Of a DNA stretch of 9,812 bases, positions 6,909 to 9,812 are shown piece by piece. The stretch is from positions 1,535 to 11,346 of the forward strand of contig JAIVJE010000011.1 in the NCBI GenBank assembly GCA_020200195.1. Direction: 5' to 3'. The DNA comes from Acidobacteriota bacterium. Lineage in GTDB: Bacteria > Acidobacteriota > Vicinamibacteria > Vicinamibacterales > 2-12-FULL-66-21. Every line of letters begins with the position of its first letter. Positions within the stretch are counted from its first letter, which is position 1. The position numbers and the translations under genes were made by a program. The notes under the pieces are model-generated. The model made no database searches. It saw only the letters and a program-made list of their open reading frames with translations, and had not been told where the DNA came from.

Positions 6909-6938
6909 TTGCTCCCGCCAGCAACACCGGGATATAGT
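6909..6938 (+). promoter_or_regulatory. Candidate sigma70-like promoter for the methyltransferase
   Basis: TTGCTC (6909-6914), an 18-nt spacer and TATAGT (6933-6938) resemble a housekeeping promoter. Transcription would begin near 6945, giving a leader of roughly 84 nt that includes the stem-loop at 6993-7017. This fits the 159-nt gap separating the methyltransferase from the upstream operon. Confidence 0.35.
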
Positions 6939-6992
6939 CCGAGATTGCTTTATTCGCGACCTTAGCGGCACCGGCTTGCACCGCGAGCGGGT

Positions 6993-7017
6993 GTCCGTTC
7001 CGTACTTGCGAACGGAC
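6993..7017 (+). promoter_or_regulatory. Perfect 8-bp stem-loop abutting the ribosome binding site
   Basis: GTCCGTTC (6993-7000) and GAACGGAC (7010-7017) are exact inverted repeats around a 9-nt loop. The stem ends one base before the Shine-Dalgarno GAGG (7018-7021), which is 7 nt from the methyltransferase ATG. It could be an RNA element influencing ribosome access or a dyad operator. No known riboswitch core is recognised. Confidence 0.5.
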
Positions 7018-7028
7018 GAGGACAGTTG

Positions 7029-7724
7029 ATGGCCTTATTTGATCGAAAAGCCGAGGAATCGGAGATTGTGTCCGGCAGAGACGCGGCGACGCGCGCACTC
7101 TCAGTGACGGCGGTCGAGAACGACTTCGTCGAGGGTGTCTACGACAAGCTCGCGAAGGTATACGACCTGATCTTCGGGCCGACCCTGCATCCCGGACGCC
7201 TGCAGGCCATCGAGCGGATGAACGTGCAGCCTGGCGAGCGTGTCCTCGAGGTGGGCGTGGGCACCGGCATCAATCTTTCGCTATATCCGGATACCTGCTC
7301 GGTGACCGGGATCGATTTTTCCAGCTCCATGCTGGAGAAGGCGCGCGAGCGGGCGGCCCGGAAAGAGCACCGCCACGTCCGGCTCCTCCAGATGGACGCC
7401 GCCGACCTCAAGTTCGCCGACGGTTCGTTCGACATCGTCTACGCGCCCTATCTGATCAGCGTGGTGCCCGATCCGGTGAAGGTCGCACAGGAGATGCGCC
7501 GCGTCTGCCGGCCTGGGGGGCGCATCATCTTTCTGAATCACTTCCTGAGCGCGAATCCGATCCTGTCGCGGATCGAACGGCTGATCTCTCCATTCACGAT
7601 CCACATCGGCTTCAAGTCGGACCTGGATCTGCCGGCGTTTCTCGCGCAATCGGGCCTGCAGCCGATCTCGATTGAGAAGGTGAACGTCCCGAAGATCTGG
7701 TCACTCGTTACGAGTGTCAAATAG
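7029..7724 (+). CDS. Class I SAM-dependent methyltransferase, phosphatidylethanolamine N-methyltransferase (PmtA)-like
   Basis: The likely reaction is SAM-dependent methylation of phosphatidylethanolamine towards phosphatidylcholine at the inner membrane face. The 231-residue protein has VYDKLAKVYDLIFGPTLHPGR (38-57, shown in two overlapping parts in relatives of Rhodobacter PmtA), motif I VLEVGVGTGIN (72-82), acidic Asp96 in TGIDFS, then QMDAADL and FDIVYAPYLISVVPDP. The motif RPGGRIIFLNH follows at 161-171. UbiE/COQ5-type or other small-molecule methylation is an alternative; the VYDLIFGP and VVPDP signatures favour PmtA. ATG at 7029 has GAGG 7 nt upstream; a TTG one codon earlier is less likely. 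The N-terminal 30 residues are not conserved-looking. The upstream MTHFR/homocysteine enzyme could supply methionine for SAM. Its TAG stop forms part of the first unit of the heptamer repeat. Confidence 0.87.
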   Translation: MALFDRKAEESEIVSGRDAATRALSVTAVENDFVEGVYDKLAKVYDLIFGPTLHPGRLQAIERMNVQPGERVLEVGVGTGINLSLYPDTCSVTGIDFSSSMLEKARERAARKEHRHVRLLQMDAADLKFADGSFDIVYAPYLISVVPDPVKVAQEMRRVCRPGGRIIFLNHFLSANPILSRIERLISPFTIHIGFKSDLDLPAFLAQSGLQPISIEKVNVPKIWSLVTSVK

Positions 7725-7787
7725 CTCTCAGCTTTCAGCTCTCAGCTCTCAGCTTTCAGCTCTCAGCTTTCAGCTTTCAGCTTCAGC
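7723..7787. repeat. Heptameric tandem repeat AGCTYTC, about nine units
   Basis: Eight exact 7-base units of AGCTCTC or AGCTTTC run from 7723 to 7778, in the order C,T,C,C,T,C,T,T at the variable base. A 6-base unit (7779-7784) and a partial AGC follow. It begins within the methyltransferase TAG. Such heptamers are typical of slipped-strand expansion and could vary in copy number between strains without changing the protein. It occupies the convergent junction between the methyltransferase and the peptidase. Confidence 0.95.
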
Positions 7788-7825
7788 ATCACCATGGCCG
7801 TCTTACGCTGACATCTGATCGCAAC

Positions 7826-7836
7826 AGCTGAAAGCT
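7826..7836. repeat. Inverted copy of the heptamer unit
   Basis: AGCTGAAAGCT is the exact reverse complement of AGCTTTCAGCT, present in the tandem array (for example 7730-7740 and 7772-ff. in part). RNA from either strand could pair this element with any array unit, placing a stem at the convergent 3' ends. It lies 2 nt from the peptidase stop codon at 7839-7841. Confidence 0.75.
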
Positions 7837-7838
7837 AT

Positions 7839-9119
7839 CTAGAATGGTTTTTCCAACGACTCCGACTGCGGCGTGAACAGTTTCGCGCCGTCTTCCGTGA
7901 TGTACATGTCGTCTTCGAGTCTCACGCCGAACTCTCCCCGAATATAGATTCCGGGCTCATCCGAGAACGTCATCCCTGGAGCGAGCGGCAGCGTGTTGCC
8001 TCGAACGAGGTACGGCCACTCATGGCCGTCCATCCCCATCCCGTGGCCGACCCGGTGGGTGAAGTACTTGTAGTCCGGCCCGAATCCGGCGTCCACGATG
8101 ACCTTTCGCGCCGCGGCGTCCACCGCTTCGCATGGAACCCCCGGCCGCGCGGCGGCGAGCGCGGCGTCCTGCGCGCGTCGTTCGATCGCGAACACCTGCT
8201 TCATCTTGTCCGAGGGTCTGCCGAGCACGAACGTCCGGCTGATGTCGGACTGATACCCCTCGACGGTGCAGCCGCCGTCGATGAGCAGAATCGTCCCTTC
8301 ACGGATTACTTGTGGCTGGATGGATCCATGGGGAAGTGCCGAGTATTCGCCGACCTGGACGCCGGCGCCTCCTTCGAACCCCAGACGCGCATGCGCTTCA
8401 GAGACCAGGCGGCCGAACTCGTGCTGCGTCATGCCGTTGGCGAGCGCCTTCCACGCGGCTTCGTACGCCTGCAGTGTCACAGCCGAGGCCAGGCGCATCA
8501 GCTCGAGCTCGTGCGAGTCCTTGACCATGCGGCAGCCCGCGGTAATCGGGGTTCCGCTGACGGCGGTGATGGACGGGAGCGCCGAGGCGATGCCATCACT
8601 GAAGACGAACTTGACGGTCTCTTCGATGCCGATCCGGCCGGTGCTGACGCTACGATCGCGCAGTCCCTGCGCGACCCGCTGATACGGGTTCTCGTGCTCG
8701 TGCCAGGTCCTGACGTCGGCGTCACCGGTGAACGGGCCCCGGGCGATCTGCTCGCGGGCCCGATCCTCCTCGAACGCGGGGCACACGAAGAACGGCTCGC
8801 CGGTCATCGGGACGACGCAGGTGAACAGCCGTTCGCCGCCGCTCCACTCGATGTTGGTGAAGTAGACGAGCGACGTGCCGCTGCAGAGGATCAGCGCATC
8901 GATCTTGTTCTGCGCCATCAGACGGCGCGCGCGTTCCATGCGGGTCCGGCGTTCGCCGGCCGTGATCGGCTTCGCCTCGCTGCGCCGCGAGGTGAGAGAT
9001 TGAATGGACGGCGGCAGCGGAGCGGTGGTCTGCGCATCTTCATGTCGCGTGAATGCGGACGATCCTGCGAGTACTGCAAGACCGGCCGAGGACTGGAGAA
9101 ACGTGCGGCGGGACGGCAT
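7839..9119 (-). CDS. Tat-exported M24 family metallopeptidase (Xaa-Pro aminopeptidase/dipeptidase type)
   Basis: This 426-residue enzyme should remove N-terminal residues before proline or cleave Xaa-Pro dipeptides in the periplasm. A twin-arginine signal, SRRTFLQ (3-9), is followed by a hydrophobic Ala/Gly/Leu stretch (10-22). A creatinase-type N-terminal domain (about 55-195) precedes the pita-bread catalytic domain. The dimetal ligands are Asp281 (LLIDGG), Asp292 (QSDISRTF), His359 (HRVGHGMG), Glu388 (SDEPGIYI) and Glu402 (VRLEDDM). His264 and His366 fit the substrate-binding histidines. All key residues are present. ATG at 9119 has GGAG 8 nt upstream and shares one base with the stop of the glycosyltransferase gene (TGATG), so translation is coupled. 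Exact specificity (prolidase, aminopeptidase P or creatinase-like) cannot be decided from sequence. Confidence 0.94.
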   Translation of the reverse strand: MPSRRTFLQSSAGLAVLAGSSAFTRHEDAQTTAPLPPSIQSLTSRRSEAKPITAGERRTRMERARRLMAQNKIDALILCSGTSLVYFTNIEWSGGERLFTCVVPMTGEPFFVCPAFEEDRAREQIARGPFTGDADVRTWHEHENPYQRVAQGLRDRSVSTGRIGIEETVKFVFSDGIASALPSITAVSGTPITAGCRMVKDSHELELMRLASAVTLQAYEAAWKALANGMTQHEFGRLVSEAHARLGFEGGAGVQVGEYSALPHGSIQPQVIREGTILLIDGGCTVEGYQSDISRTFVLGRPSDKMKQVFAIERRAQDAALAAARPGVPCEAVDAAARKVIVDAGFGPDYKYFTHRVGHGMGMDGHEWPYLVRGNTLPLAPGMTFSDEPGIYIRGEFGVRLEDDMYITEDGAKLFTPQSESLEKPF

Positions 9120-9812
9120 CAGCTCTGCTCCTGCTCGAGGCGGTGTCGGATCATATCGGCTACCACCTGTGCGCCGTTGGTAGGCGGGCGCGCAGGCGGC
9201 GCGGGGAGCGCGAGCAGCCGATCGAGCGCGGCGACCCAGCGGCCCGCCAGCAGTTCATCGATCGAGAGGAACTCGCACCTCAGCATACGCGGCATCTCCG
9301 CGATGAGCACATCGTACTCCGCGAAGCGGCCGCGTGACGCGTAAAGCATCGCCGTTTGGTTGGCGGCGCACTCGGCGATGATGCCGTAGCCCGGCTTGGT
9401 GACGACCACGTCGACCGCCGCCACCAGATCCTCGTAACGAAGCCCCGCGTCGTACAAAAGGCGATCCTCGAGTCGATGAATACCCGGTTCCGGCCGCTTG
9501 CGAGGATCTGCTCCGGTCACCACGACAGCGTAGCGGCTCAGGCAGTCGACCCGGGAATAGTCGAAGTTCTCGAGCCCGTATCCGCCAAACGACGACAGCA
9601 CCAGCGGCACGTCTCCTGGGAGCCGCAAGCGCGCGCGGACCGTCGTGCCGTCGTGCCGGGCGTGACGTGCGACCAACGGCACGTCGATCACTGTAGGGAT
9701 CGCCGCGAAACCGCCGTGCATCGGAAGTCGCCAGCCAGCGTCCGCTCGGCGATAGGCGTCACGCAGCGCAGGGATCAGCTCCGGCGCCGCTGACAGGCGC
9801 TCTGCGTACCCC
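9119..9812 (-). CDS. MurG/GT1-like glycosyltransferase, 5' end beyond the window
   Basis: The C-terminal 230 residues of a GT-B-fold glycosyltransferase are visible. The frame is open to the right edge, since 30 further codons precede the first visible Met (9721), so that Met is internal. LVLSSFGGYGLENFD marks the start of the C-terminal Rossmann half. AAVDVVVTKPGYGIIAECAANQTAMLY is the donor-binding glycine/glutamate region seen in MurG-like proteins and in the N-terminal domain of plant arabinokinase. A following RGRFAEYDVL and an EFLSIDELLAGRW stretch complete the fold. Donor and acceptor are unknown. A cell-envelope or secreted glycan is plausible, but this is inference. It is coupled by TGATG to the downstream exported peptidase. 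Confidence 0.82.
   Translation of the reverse strand, partial: GYAERLSAAPELIPALRDAYRRADAGWRLPMHGGFAAIPTVIDVPLVARHARHDGTTVRARLRLPGDVPLVLSSFGGYGLENFDYSRVDCLSRYAVVVTGADPRKRPEPGIHRLEDRLLYDAGLRYEDLVAAVDVVVTKPGYGIIAECAANQTAMLYASRGRFAEYDVLIAEMPRMLRCEFLSIDELLAGRWVAALDRLLALPAPPARPPTNGAQVVADMIRHRLEQEQS

Noticed and set aside
6890..7028. SAM riboswitch before the methyltransferase
   Set aside because: The context made it worth looking for, but no conserved SAM-I, SAM-II or SAH core could be recognised; only a simple stem-loop is present.
7723..7787. Possible CRISPR array
   Set aside because: Units are 7 bases with no spacers, which is a simple tandem repeat, and no cas genes are present.
8022..9344. 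Long plus-strand open frame opposite the peptidase and glycosyltransferase (440 codons)
   Set aside because: It spans two well-supported minus-strand genes, has low-complexity Arg/Asp/Gly composition and no recognisable fold.

Overview
This is a GC-rich, gene-dense bacterial chromosomal segment carrying housekeeping and signalling genes. No phage, transposon, CRISPR array, tRNA or rRNA was seen. Gene style suggests an Acidobacteriota-like soil bacterium: high GC, a YitJ-type bifunctional homocysteine methyltransferase/MTHFR, a PmtA-like phospholipid methyltransferase, a Tat-exported M24 peptidase and heptameric intergenic repeats. That placement is inference and could not be tested here.

The layout is three blocks. 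(1) Minus strand, 97-3818, in transcription order: a LytS-type sensor kinase, a LytTR response regulator, signal peptidase I (lepB) and a cation diffusion facilitator. The genes are 7 nt apart or overlapping, so this looks like one operon. (2) Plus strand, 3903-7724: a nuoI-type ferredoxin subunit standing apart from any other nuo gene, a metallophosphoesterase, the bifunctional homocysteine S-methyltransferase/methylenetetrahydrofolate reductase, then after 159 nt a PmtA-like methyltransferase. The first three genes are tightly packed; the last probably has its own promoter. (3) Minus strand, 7839 to the right edge: a MurG/GT1-like glycosyltransferase cut by the window edge, translationally coupled (TGATG) to a Tat-exported Xaa-Pro-type peptidase.

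Blocks 1 and 2 diverge from an 84-nt region (3819-3902) with a -10-like hexamer on each strand, both unusually close to the start codons. Blocks 2 and 3 converge on a heptameric AGCTYTC tandem repeat that begins inside the methyltransferase stop codon and has an inverted copy just before the peptidase stop. A second, GC-rich heptamer-like repeat lies at the left edge, past the end of block 1.

Functional links are modest. The bifunctional enzyme regenerates methionine, hence S-adenosylmethionine, which the downstream methyltransferase would use. The sensor pair upstream of lepB suggests envelope-responsive control of protein export. No clearly new system was found. The points most worth checking are the metallophosphoesterase, whose first metal-binding motif lies upstream of any ordinary start codon, the isolated and possibly leaderless nuoI, and the two heptamer repeats.
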